A program made the position numbers and the translations under genes. From an uncultured Clostridia bacterium (lineage in GTDB: Bacteria > Bacillota > Clostridia > TANB77 > CAG-508), in assembly GCA_947624925.1 (NCBI GenBank), contig CANQMG010000064.1, positions 1 through 8,201 of the forward strand: a stretch of 8,201 nt of DNA, given 5' to 3'. Positions 1 to 6,359 of this stretch are shown here, in pieces (the stretch's first letter is position 1; every line of letters begins with the position of its first letter). Below the pieces are notes generated by a model. The model did no database searches and had not been told where the DNA came from. It worked only from the letters and a program-made list of their open reading frames with translations.

Positions 1-66
1 GATTTGAGTTTCCGACTGAAAGGAGGAAATCTCAAAGGCAATAGCGATTGTAGCATTTTTATCTAA
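1..66 (+). CDS. possible C-terminal tail of a plus-strand gene cut by the window edge
   Basis: Frame 1 is open from the first base to a tandem TAATAA stop (64-69) and would encode 21 residues ending SDCSIFI. I do not recognise the product. In favour: it converges on copA, and a terminator with a U-tract on this strand follows. Against: it is very short, its codons (CGA, CTG, CTC, GGC, AGC) are unlike the AT-rich codons of the neighbours, and the stretch contains an imperfect inverted repeat (3-13 with 25-36, one bulge) and a small dyad CAAT-AGCG-ATTG (39-50). It could equally be a structured 3' untranslated region or an intergenic repeat. Confidence 0.25.
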   Translation, partial: DLSFRLKGGNLKGNSDCSIFI

Positions 67-96
67 TAAAAATTTCGGAGAAATTTCTTATTAGAT
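61..96. repeat. long inverted repeat (hairpin) between convergent genes
   Basis: The arms are 61-76 and 80-96 around a three-base GGA loop. They match throughout except for one bulged C at 88. Neither strand has a U-tract directly after it, so it is not itself a standard intrinsic terminator, but it stacks directly on the terminator at 97-129. It might be a transcript-stabilising 3' stem or part of a repeat element. Confidence 0.6.
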
Positions 97-129
97 AAAA
101 TAATCCTCTAATTTTATGAGGATTATTTT
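97..129. terminator. intrinsic terminator, probably bidirectional
   Basis: A perfect 12-bp stem, AAAATAATCCTC (97-108) with GAGGATTATTTT (118-129), surrounds a 9-nt loop. On the plus strand it runs into a T-rich tract (125-140), a good terminator for a gene entering from the left. On the minus strand the stem ends in TTTT and it lies directly after the copA stop codon at 129-131, so it can end the csoR-copA transcript too, with a weaker U-tract. Confidence 0.85.
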
Positions 130-2330
130 TATTGTTTTTTTAATCTTAAAGCATTTAAAATAACCGTTATACTACTAAATACCATAGCTATGCTTGCTAT
201 CATTGGATTAATTGATATTCCAATAGGTTTTAAAATTCCAATTGCAATTGGAATCATTAAACAGTTATAGAAAAATGCCCAAAATAAATTTTGTTTTATA
301 TTTTTTATGGTTCTTTTACTAATATTTATTAAATTAATGATACTACTTAAATCATTTTTTGTTAATATAACATCTGATGAATCCATAGCAATATCTGTTC
401 CACTGTTTACGCTAACTCCAATATCAGAACTTGCTAAAGCAGGACTATCGTTAATGCCATCCCCACACATCATTACAAATTTGTTTTGCTCTTTTAATTT
501 TTTAATCATATTTGTTTTTTCAGATGGTAATACATTAGATATCACCTTTGTAATGCCTATTTCTTTAGCAATTTTATCTGCAGTTTTTTCATTATCTCCA
601 GTAAGCATAATGGTTTCTATTCTATTTTTATTTAAATTATCAATAACTGTTTTTGCATTATCTCTTACAATATCATTTACGCCAATTAGCGCAATTATTT
701 TATTTTGTTTAACTACATAAACAATACTGTTTCCGTCTTCAGCTAATTTTTTTTCTTCTTGTATATATGGATTATCTATTTCATATTTTTTAAGAATTTT
801 TGAATTTCCTACAATAATATTTTCATTTTTAATTTTACCAATAATTCCTAATCCAACAATATTTTCAAATTCATCTATTTCTAATATTGGTAGTTTATTT
901 TTTTCTAAATAATCCATAAATGCTTTTCCAATAGGATGTGTAGACTTGCTTTCAACACTGCCAACTAATTGTAATAATCCATTATAATCTATATCGCTAT
1001 AATTTAGCACCTCTGCTATTTTTAATTTTCCATAAGTTAATGTACCTGTCTTATCGAATACTACCGTGTTTACTTTTCTAGCATTCTCTAGTATTTCGCT
1101 TTTTTTTACTAAAATTCCATTACTTGCACATAAGCCTTCACTAATAACAATTGCAAGTGGTGTTGCTAATCCCAAGCTACAAGGACATGCAACAACTAAT
1201 ATAGTAACAAATGTACTAAGAGCAACACTAAAACTTTGCCCAATAATTAAATATATAAAAAATGTAACTATTGCAATTAATATAACAGCTGGTACAAAAT
1301 ATCCAGATACCTTATCTGCTATTTTTGCGATTGGTGCTTTTGTATTGCTAGCTTCTATTACTAGTTTTACAATTTCTGAAATCGTTGATTCTTTTCCAAT
1401 TTTTTCTGCCCTATATTCTAAATAGCCATCATAATTCATACTTCCTGCTATTACTTTAGAACTAACTTCTTTTAACACAGGTTTGCTTTCTCCAGTTATA
1501 AATGATTCATCTAAATGAGCTCTTCCTAAAATAATTTGACCATCTACTGCAATTTTTTCACCAGGTCTAGATATCACAATATCGCCCTTATTAATTTCAT
1601 CTAAAGTTACTTGTTTTTCTATTCCATCAATTTTTACAACTGCTTTATCTGGAGTTATTTTTACTAATTTACTAATAGCTTCTTTAGTCTTATCTTTACT
1701 AATTCTATCAATATATCGTCCTAATTTTACGAAATATATTACGAAAGCTGCTGATTCAAAATATAAATTCATGGTATAACTATGAACTCCATTTAAGATC
1801 ATGTATAAGCTATATAAACTATATAAAAAACTACTAATTACACCTATCCCTACTAATGTATCCATATTAGGTACTCTATGAATTAAATTTTTATAACCAT
1901 TTTTTAAGATATCAAAACCATATGCCATAAATGCTATTGTTAAGATTAATAAAGAAATTGCATAATTTATACCATTTGTATGTGGATTTATTATTTCCAA
2001 TGTAGGTAAATTAACCATATGTCCCATTGAAATATACATTAATATAACTGCTAATATTGAAAAAATTATGAGCTTTACTTTTTCCTTTTTACTTTTTTCA
2101 TCTAGCTTAATTTCTTTAAATTCCCCTAAACTTTTAAATCCAGCTTGTTTTATAAATTCTTCAATTTTTTCTATATCTAATATTTTTTCATCATACTCTA
2201 TTGTAGCATTTGCCATAACTAAATTAACACTACAATTCACAATTCCATTTTGTTTATTTAAATATTTTTCGAGTCCATTAGAACATGCTGAACATGTCAT
2301 TCCATCAATTGCTAATATTATTTTTTTCAT
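129..2330 (-). CDS. copA: Cu(I)-exporting P1B-type ATPase CopA
   Basis: This membrane pump exports Cu(I) from the cytoplasm at the cost of ATP. The 733-residue protein has one N-terminal heavy-metal-associated domain with GMTCSAC (10-16). Two transmembrane hairpins follow at about 86-106/122-140 and 157-178/188-205. Next are the actuator TGES (279-282), the membrane metal-binding CPC (382-384), the phosphorylation motif DKTGT (Asp426), the P1B-specific HP (465-466), TGDN (577-580) and GDGINDSP (623-630). YN (688-689) and MxxSS (716-720) in the last two helices are the Cu(I)-type (P1B-1) signature and argue against Zn/Cd/Pb or Co pumps. Every catalytic motif is intact and the length is normal for a one-HMA CopA. 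It starts 3 nt after the copZ stop, with its ribosome binding site (AAAGGA, 2341-2346) inside the end of copZ. It is the last gene of the CsoR-controlled operon. Confidence 0.97.
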   Translation of the reverse strand: MKKIILAIDGMTCSACSNGLEKYLNKQNGIVNCSVNLVMANATIEYDEKILDIEKIEEFIKQAGFKSLGEFKEIKLDEKSKKEKVKLIIFSILAVILMYISMGHMVNLPTLEIINPHTNGINYAISLLILTIAFMAYGFDILKNGYKNLIHRVPNMDTLVGIGVISSFLYSLYSLYMILNGVHSYTMNLYFESAAFVIYFVKLGRYIDRISKDKTKEAISKLVKITPDKAVVKIDGIEKQVTLDEINKGDIVISRPGEKIAVDGQIILGRAHLDESFITGESKPVLKEVSSKVIAGSMNYDGYLEYRAEKIGKESTISEIVKLVIEASNTKAPIAKIADKVSGYFVPAVILIAIVTFFIYLIIGQSFSVALSTFVTILVVACPCSLGLATPLAIVISEGLCASNGILVKKSEILENARKVNTVVFDKTGTLTYGKLKIAEVLNYSDIDYNGLLQLVGSVESKSTHPIGKAFMDYLEKNKLPILEIDEFENIVGLGIIGKIKNENIIVGNSKILKKYEIDNPYIQEEKKLAEDGNSIVYVVKQNKIIALIGVNDIVRDNAKTVIDNLNKNRIETIMLTGDNEKTADKIAKEIGITKVISNVLPSEKTNMIKKLKEQNKFVMMCGDGINDSPALASSDIGVSVNSGTDIAMDSSDVILTKNDLSSIINLINISKRTIKNIKQNLFWAFFYNCLMIPIAIGILKPIGISINPMIASIAMVFSSITVILNALRLKKQ

Positions 2331-2333
2331 AAC

Positions 2334-2546
2334 TTAATTTTCCTTTATAACTTCAAATCCAATATCTTCAATTTTCTCTACTATAACATTTTCTGTTACG
2401 TCATCAGCTGCATTAACTGTTACTATTCCACTGTTATGATTAGCTATAACATTTTCTACTCCTTGAATATTTTTTAGAGCATTTTGTACTCTATTTTCGC
2501 ATCCATTACATACCATTCCATTAACTTTAATAACTATCTCTTTCAT
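2334..2546 (-). CDS. copZ: copper chaperone CopZ
   Basis: This 70-residue stand-alone heavy-metal-associated domain has the beta-alpha-beta-beta-alpha-beta length typical of CopZ/Atx1. The Cu(I)-binding motif MVCNGC is at 11-16, and the family's usual GVENV segment follows at about 29-33. CopZ binds Cu(I) in the cytosol and passes it to CopA and to CsoR. The start codon overlaps the preceding thioesterase stop (TAATG, sharing base 2546), which suggests translational coupling, but it also has its own strong site GAGGAGG (2554-2560) 7 nt upstream. copA follows after 3 nt. Position, size and motif leave little doubt. A mercury-binding MerP role is less likely next to CsoR and a P1B-1 pump. Confidence 0.94.
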   Translation of the reverse strand: MKEIVIKVNGMVCNGCENRVQNALKNIQGVENVIANHNSGIVTVNAADDVTENVIVEKIEDIGFEVIKEN

Positions 2547-2980
2547 TATTTTTCCTCCTCATTATTATTTTCTAATAAATTTTGAAATTTATTACTAAAT
2601 TCTGGTGCATGTTTTTTTAAACTAATTGGCTTTATATTTTTATCTGTAAAACAATGTTTTGACTCTCCTGTTAAGAATATTTTACCCGTTTTTTTATCTT
2701 TCATTTCATAACCAACTGTCATTCTTACTCCAGAATATTCTTTCATAAAAGTATTAATTAATATTGTATCTCCAAATGTAGCATGATACTTATAATTACA
2801 ACTTACTCCTAATACTGGAATAGTTATATTATTTTCTTCTAAAACATTAAATGGCATATCTATACTTTCAAGCCATGAGCATCTTGCTTCCTCCATATAT
2901 CTAATATAATTAGAATGATGTACTACACCCATCTTATCTGTTTCATAATAGTTAACTTTTCTTTCGAAAACAAATCCCAT
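2546..2980 (-). CDS. hotdog-fold acyl-CoA thioesterase (YbgC/FadM/4HBT type)
   Basis: This 144-residue protein has the family's usual length for a single hotdog domain that hydrolyses acyl-CoA or acyl-carrier thioesters in the cytosol. The N-terminal segment YYETDKMGVVHHSNYIRYMEEAR-like region (11-33) is the 4HBT signature. Asp15 is the likely catalytic acid, and G18, H22 and N24 belong to the active-site turn and following helix. The rest is the expected beta-sheet pattern, with a charged tail (NNNEEEK). The start has a good site (AAGGGAGA, 2987-2994). It lies 14 nt after csoR and overlaps copZ by 1 nt, so it is an internal member of the copper operon. The real acyl substrate cannot be read from sequence, and its link to copper is unknown. 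No cysteine cluster typical of a copper protein is present. Confidence 0.87.
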   Translation of the reverse strand: MGFVFERKVNYYETDKMGVVHHSNYIRYMEEARCSWLESIDMPFNVLEENNITIPVLGVSCNYKYHATFGDTILINTFMKEYSGVRMTVGYEMKDKKTGKIFLTGESKHCFTDKNIKPISLKKHAPEFSNKFQNLLENNNEEEK

Positions 2981-2994
2981 ATTCAGTCTCCCTT

Positions 2995-3297
2995 CTACTT
3001 TTTATTAAATTTTTTAAACAAACTTATAAGTTCATCTATTACTTCAAGATTTCCCTCTTCTATATCTTTTGTAACACAACTATATAAATGATTTTCTAAT
3101 ATAAGGTTTGATAAGCTTTTTATTGCATTTTCAACAGCAGATAATTGAACTAAAACATCATTACAGTATGAATCATTTCCAATCATCTTTTTTATCCCTT
3201 GCAGTTGTCCTTCAATTCTGCTTATTCTATTATTAATAGCTTTTTTCTCCTCATCACTCCTATGTGTTTTTTTTCCACAACAATTCATATCATCCAT
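2995..3297 (-). CDS. csoR: copper-sensing repressor CsoR
   Basis: CsoR is an all-helical tetrameric DNA-binding protein that represses copper-efflux genes and lets go when Cu(I) binds. The 100-residue protein has the family core SRIEGQLQGIKKMI (26-39). Its Cu(I) ligands are Cys45 (in SYCNDVL), His70 (in ENHL) and Cys74 (in SCV). The C-H-C set separates CsoR from the FrmR, RcnR and CstR branches, which use other ligand sets. An extra N-terminal CysCys pair (6-7) is present. The annotated ATG has a Shine-Dalgarno AAAGGTGAT just upstream. A second ATG at codon 4 is less well placed. It is the first gene of the operon, directly behind its own predicted operator and promoter at 3315-3343, so autoregulation is expected. 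The stop codon (TAG) abuts the thioesterase ribosome binding site. Confidence 0.95.
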   Translation of the reverse strand: MDDMNCCGKKTHRSDEEKKAINNRISRIEGQLQGIKKMIGNDSYCNDVLVQLSAVENAIKSLSNLILENHLYSCVTKDIEEGNLEVIDELISLFKKFNKK

Positions 3298-3314
3298 ATT
3301 TCATCACCTTTCAT

Positions 3315-3343
3315 ATTATATACTCTATAGGGTATTTTGTAAA
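3315..3343 (-). promoter_or_regulatory. sigma-A promoter of the csoR-thioesterase-copZ-copA operon
   Basis: Read on the minus strand: -35 TTTACA (3343-3338), a spacer of exactly 17 bp, and -10 TATAAT (3320-3315). This is near-consensus, so the promoter should be strong when not repressed. Transcription would begin near 3309-3307, immediately at the Shine-Dalgarno and about 10-12 nt before the csoR ATG, giving an unusually short leader. Confidence 0.85.
3320..3335. promoter_or_regulatory. CsoR operator
   Basis: ATACTCTATAGGGTAT is a 16-bp palindrome with one mismatched pair. It resembles the known CsoR sites built on TACCC...GGGTA. It fills the promoter spacer and touches the -10 box, so bound CsoR would block RNA polymerase. 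A further half-site GGGTAT lies at 3349-3354, just upstream of the -35 box, and may extend the binding region. Confidence 0.8.
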
Positions 3344-3395
3344 TAGAAGGGTATGTATTTAAAAAGCTTGATATTATTAGAGTTATAGCAGTGAT

Positions 3396-3426
3396 AAAAT
3401 AAATAGTTTTTAATACTATCTATTTT
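3396..3426. repeat. AT-rich dyad in the csoR/bile salt hydrolase intergenic region
   Basis: AAAATAAATAG (3396-3406) is the reverse complement of CTATCTATTTT (3416-3426) apart from one mismatch. It sits between the two divergent promoters. It could be an operator or chance symmetry in very AT-rich DNA. I see no gene in 3344-3511. Confidence 0.35.
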
Positions 3427-3511
3427 GTTTTATATTTATAATAATATATAAATATAATTTTTGCATTTAATAAAAAAATTAAAAAGCATAGTAGAATAAT
3501 TCTTATCTATA

Positions 3512-3520
3512 TGATATAAT
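3512..3520 (+). promoter_or_regulatory. extended -10 promoter for the bile salt hydrolase gene
   Basis: TGA followed by TATAAT (3515-3520) forms an extended -10 (TGn-TATAAT). The best -35 at 17-bp spacing is only TAGAAT (3492-3497), which is tolerable for an extended -10 promoter. The leader to the start codon at 3571 would be about 45 nt. Confidence 0.6.
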
Positions 3521-3570
3521 CCGTTACATAAATAATTAATTTGTTATTAAATATGAAAGGAAGTAAAAAT

Positions 3571-4545
3571 ATGTGTACTGCAATAACTTATAATACAAAA
3601 GACCATTATTTTGGTAGAAATTTAGATTTAGAATATTCATATAAAGAAACTGTTACAATAACTCCTCGTAATTATCCATTTAAATTTAGGAAGGTAAATG
3701 ACATTAACATGCATTATGCTATTATTGGTATGGCATATGTGTCAGATAATTATCCACTTTATTATGATGCTATTAATGAGAAAGGATTAGGTATGGCTGG
3801 ATTAAACTTTCCAACTAATGCTGATTATAAAGATGAAGAAAACGGTAAAGATAATATTGCTCCATTTGAATTTATTCCATGGGTATTATCACAATGTTCT
3901 AATCTAGAAGAAGTAAAAAAATTATTAGCTAAAATAAATATAGCAAAAATTAATTTTAGCGAACAATTACAAGCTTCCCCTTTACATTGGATTATTTCTG
4001 ATAAAGTATCTTCAATAACTGTTGAAAGTGTGAAAGACGGATTAAAAATATATGATAATGAAGTTGGAATTCTTACTAATAATCCAACTTTTGACATTCA
4101 AATGTTTAATTTAAACAATTATATGAATTTATCTATTGAGCAACCTCAAAATAATTTTACAAAAAAATTAAACCTAGATATATATAGTCGTGGTATGGGA
4201 GCATTGGGATTACCAGGAGATTTATCATCTGCTTCAAGATTTGTAAAAGCAACGTTTACTAAAATGAATTCAATTTCTGGTAATTCAGAATCTGAAAGTA
4301 TTAGTCAATTTTTTCATATTTTAGGTTCAGTAGAACAACAAAGAGGCTGTGTACATATGGGAGAAGATAATTACGAAATAACAATCTATAGCTCTTGTTG
4401 TAATATGGATAAGGGAATATATTATTATACAACATATGAAAACAGTCAGATTACAGCTATAAATATGTATAATGAAAATTTAGACGGAAAAGAATTAATA
4501 AATTATAACTTAATAAAAGGTCAACAAATTAATATGCAAAATTAA
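3571..4545 (+). CDS. bsh: bile salt hydrolase (choloylglycine hydrolase, Ntn-hydrolase fold)
   Basis: This cytoplasmic enzyme cleaves the amide bond of glycine- or taurine-conjugated bile acids. I start it at ATG 3571, giving 324 residues (family about 315-340). Cys2 must become the N-terminal nucleophile after Met removal, and the site AAAGGAAG (3556-3563) is correctly spaced. An in-frame TTG at 3541 would add ten residues and bury the nucleophile. Conserved residues appear in order: Cys2, Arg16 and Asp19 (GRNLDLEYS), Asn79 (GMAGLNFP), Asn170 (GILTNNPTFD) and Arg223 (SSASRF). Asn79, together with NEKGLGMAGLNFP, favours bile salt hydrolase over the related penicillin V acylases, which usually have Tyr there. 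No signal peptide is present. No bile transporter or steroid dehydrogenase lies nearby. Substrate preference (glyco or tauro) cannot be read. Confidence 0.92.
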   Translation: MCTAITYNTKDHYFGRNLDLEYSYKETVTITPRNYPFKFRKVNDINMHYAIIGMAYVSDNYPLYYDAINEKGLGMAGLNFPTNADYKDEENGKDNIAPFEFIPWVLSQCSNLEEVKKLLAKINIAKINFSEQLQASPLHWIISDKVSSITVESVKDGLKIYDNEVGILTNNPTFDIQMFNLNNYMNLSIEQPQNNFTKKLNLDIYSRGMGALGLPGDLSSASRFVKATFTKMNSISGNSESESISQFFHILGSVEQQRGCVHMGEDNYEITIYSSCCNMDKGIYYYTTYENSQITAINMYNENLDGKELINYNLIKGQQINMQN

Positions 4546-4549
4546 AAAT

Positions 4550-4577
4550 AAGCAAGGGTTTTGGGCGAGGCTTTTTT
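4550..4577 (+). terminator. weak or degenerate terminator after bile salt hydrolase
   Basis: AAGC (4550-4553) pairs with GCTT (4570-4573), followed by a run of six T (4572-4577). The rest of the 24-nt interval pairs poorly. The left part (4544-4557) is identical over 14 nt to the left arm region of the good terminator at 6330-6357, which suggests a decayed relative. It may only partly separate the bile salt hydrolase from the next gene. Confidence 0.35.
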
Positions 4578-4593
4578 GATAGGAGGAATATAT

Positions 4594-5652
4594 ATGAATT
4601 GCGATAGATTGAAATTAGTTTTACCATCTAATGAATATAAATATCAAGTAATGGAATATAAAAAAATATTTTTAGAAAATGAAGAATCTTTTGATGGCTG
4701 TGCTGGATTAGAAGATTGTGAAACTTATGAAGAATGGATTGATTTTGACAATAGATTATCAAGGAAATATGGAAAAAGTTATGTTCCATCAGATGTATAT
4801 TTAGCAATTAGAATAAGTGATAATAAACTCGTTGGAATTATTGATATAAGAAAAAAATTAACAGATTTCTTATATGTTTATGGCGGTAATATAGGTTATA
4901 GTGTTTTGCCAGAAGAAAGAAGAAAAGGCTATGCTAAAGAGATGTTAAAATTATCATTAAAAAAATGTAAAGAATTAAAAATTAATCGTGTTTTAATAAC
5001 TTGTGATAAAGAAAATATAGCCTCTAGAAAAACTATAATTGCCAATGGAGGAACATTGGAAAATGAAGTTTTAGATGATGCTAATTTAGGAAAATCTGGA
5101 ACGATTCAAAGATATTGGATAAGTTTAAAGAAAAGATATGCAGATATATATGTAGGTTATAAAGCAAAAAAAACTGAACAAAAAATAATATCAGTAACGG
5201 ATGAATATTTTAATGGAGATATATATTACTATAATTTTATTGAAGTAAATAGTCCTATAATTATACCAAATGGAAAATGTATACTGGATAATAACTATAA
5301 ATGGATAGAATTTTATGATTATTCATCAAAAATAAAATTAACTGCAATTTATGATGAAAATAGTAAAATTATTGAATGGTATTTCGATATAGCGAGAGAA
5401 ATTGGAAAAGAAAATGGAATTCCTTATGAAGATGACCTATATCTTGATGTTGTTGTAACTTCTGATGGAGAGGTTATACTACTTGATGAGGATGAATTAA
5501 AAGAGGCTTATAACAAAAAAGAAATGACAGAAGATGAATTTAAAAATGCATATAAAGAAGCAGAGCAATTAATGAATAAACTAAAAAATAATAAAAACAA
5601 ATTACAGAAATTTACTGAAAAATATTTGAATCAAATGTTAGGATGGGAATGA
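4594..5652 (+). CDS. GNAT acetyltransferase fused to a DUF402 (nucleotide phosphatase-like) domain
   Basis: I start at ATG 4594 (352 residues) because AGGAGG lies at 4581-4586, 7 nt upstream. The in-frame TTG at 4561 lies in the terminator-like interval. Residues 1-178 form a complete GNAT domain of the predicted-acetyltransferase type. The core is NIGYSVLPEERRKGYAKEM, with the acetyl-CoA loop R109-R-K-G-Y-A114, followed by CDKENIASRKTI (137-148). Residues about 180-330 match DUF402, the FomD/Ntdp-like fold that hydrolyses nucleotides or CMP-linked substrates with divalent metal. Visible there are TAIYDENSKIIEWYFDI (250-266), PYEDDLYLDVVV (277-288) and LLDEDELKEA (296-305). A Lys/Asn-rich helical tail ends the protein. 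The join near 178-181 is clean and in frame. Substrates of both halves are unknown. The second GNAT follows after 7 nt. Confidence 0.85.
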   Translation: MNCDRLKLVLPSNEYKYQVMEYKKIFLENEESFDGCAGLEDCETYEEWIDFDNRLSRKYGKSYVPSDVYLAIRISDNKLVGIIDIRKKLTDFLYVYGGNIGYSVLPEERRKGYAKEMLKLSLKKCKELKINRVLITCDKENIASRKTIIANGGTLENEVLDDANLGKSGTIQRYWISLKKRYADIYVGYKAKKTEQKIISVTDEYFNGDIYYYNFIEVNSPIIIPNGKCILDNNYKWIEFYDYSSKIKLTAIYDENSKIIEWYFDIAREIGKENGIPYEDDLYLDVVVTSDGEVILLDEDELKEAYNKKEMTEDEFKNAYKEAEQLMNKLKNNKNKLQKFTEKYLNQMLGWE

Positions 5653-5659
5653 TTAAGGT

Positions 5660-6226
5660 ATGAAAATTGAAAGTAAAAGACTCATTTTAAGAACTTGGGA
5701 AGATGGAGATGTAGAAGACATAGTAGATGGATTAAATAATATAGAAGTTGCAAAGTGGATGGCTGGTGTTCCTTATCCATATACCCCAAATGATGCAAAA
5801 AAATTTATTGAAATAGCAAAGAACAATGATGAAAATGTAAAAATATTATTAGCAATTGTTTTAAAAGAGAACAATAAAGTAATTGGCGGTACAGAAATCA
5901 GAAATATAAATAAAAAAGATGGTACTTGCGGTGGTGGAATATGGCTTAATGAAAAATATCAAAAGAATGGCTATGGTACAGAGGCTTTTAGTGCAAGAAA
6001 TAAATATTGTTTTGATGTTTTAGGATTAAGAAGAATTGACAATGGCTACTTTAAATGTAATGAAAAATCAAGAAAAATGCAACATAAATTAGGATATAAA
6101 GATGAAGGAATAAGAAGAAAAGCTCTTTTATGTTTAGCAACAAATGAATATATGGATGAATGTATTACAGGATTATTAAAAGAGGAGTTTATAGAATGGA
6201 ACGATAAGAATGAATGTAGAAATTAA
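5660..6226 (+). CDS. RimJ/RimL-type GNAT N-acetyltransferase
   Basis: This cytosolic GNAT has 188 residues, standard for the RimJ/RimL-like (Acetyltransf_3) branch, which acetylates protein N-termini, amino groups of small molecules or drugs. It opens with the typical IESKRLILRTWEDGDVEDI (3-21). The acetyl-CoA pyrophosphate loop is Q101-K-N-G-Y-G106 in WLNEKYQKNGYGTEA. The fourth-motif pattern CNEKSRKMQHKLGYKDEG follows near 133-150. The substrate cannot be told. Its start is 7 nt after the stop of the GNAT-DUF402 gene. The only nearby Shine-Dalgarno, AAGG (5655-5658), leaves one base before the ATG, too close for normal use, so translation probably depends on coupling to the upstream gene. 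No alternative start fits the family's N-terminus. A bidirectional terminator follows at 6330. Confidence 0.87.
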   Translation: MKIESKRLILRTWEDGDVEDIVDGLNNIEVAKWMAGVPYPYTPNDAKKFIEIAKNNDENVKILLAIVLKENNKVIGGTEIRNINKKDGTCGGGIWLNEKYQKNGYGTEAFSARNKYCFDVLGLRRIDNGYFKCNEKSRKMQHKLGYKDEGIRRKALLCLATNEYMDECITGLLKEEFIEWNDKNECRN

Positions 6227-6329
6227 AATATCTAGAATTTTTGATTTCAAAAAAAATAAATGCTCTAGCTAAAAAATTCATAAATTACATAAAAATGTAT
6301 TTCTAAAAAATTATAGAATACAAAAAATA

Positions 6330-6357
6330 AGCAAGGTTTTAAATCCTTGCTATTTTT
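6330..6357. terminator. bidirectional intrinsic terminator
   Basis: The perfect 7-bp stem AGCAAGG (6330-6336) / CCTTGCT (6345-6351) has an 8-nt loop and is followed by ATTTTT on the plus strand. On the minus strand the same stem is followed by TATTTTTTG (6329-6321), so it works in both directions. On the plus strand it should end the bsh-GNAT transcript. No minus-strand gene needing it is visible. Bases 6227-6329 hold no gene that I can support. Confidence 0.85.
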
Positions 6358-6359
6358 AC

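Noticed and set aside
1..45. Homology between the left-edge segment and repeat copies A/B
   Set aside because: A loose GATTT...GTTTC resemblance exists with the minus strand of copy B, but it needs several gaps and could be chance.
1..60. Glycine-type riboswitch
   Set aside because: A few words resemble the aptamer (CCGA...GAAAGGAG, then CTCAAAGGCAA), but the conserved GGAGAG/CTCTCAGGCAAAAGG pairing is not present, and no downstream gene on the plus strand could be controlled because copA converges.
307..2337. Plus-strand open frames (307-720, 1066-1425, 2068-2337) opposite copA
   Set aside because: They are antisense to a gene with every P-type ATPase motif intact, lack ribosome binding sites, and are hydrophobic or Ser/Ile/Phe-rich strings typical of the reverse of an AT-rich membrane protein gene.
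3344..3511. A gene or small RNA in the divergent intergenic region
   Set aside because: The region is almost pure A/T with many stops in all frames and no terminator; only the promoters, operator and a weak dyad can be supported.
3541..3570. Upstream TTG start for the bile salt hydrolase
   Set aside because: It would put ten residues before the Cys that must be N-terminal for catalysis. ATG 3571 has the correctly spaced AAAGGAAG.
3825..4097. Minus-strand open frame inside the bile salt hydrolase gene
   Set aside because: It lies wholly within a gene with conserved catalytic residues, shows no family features and has no ribosome binding site.
4561..4593. Upstream TTG start for the GNAT-DUF402 gene
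   Set aside because: It lies in the terminator-like interval without a ribosome binding site. ATG 4594 follows AGGAGG by 7 nt and gives a normal GNAT N-terminus.
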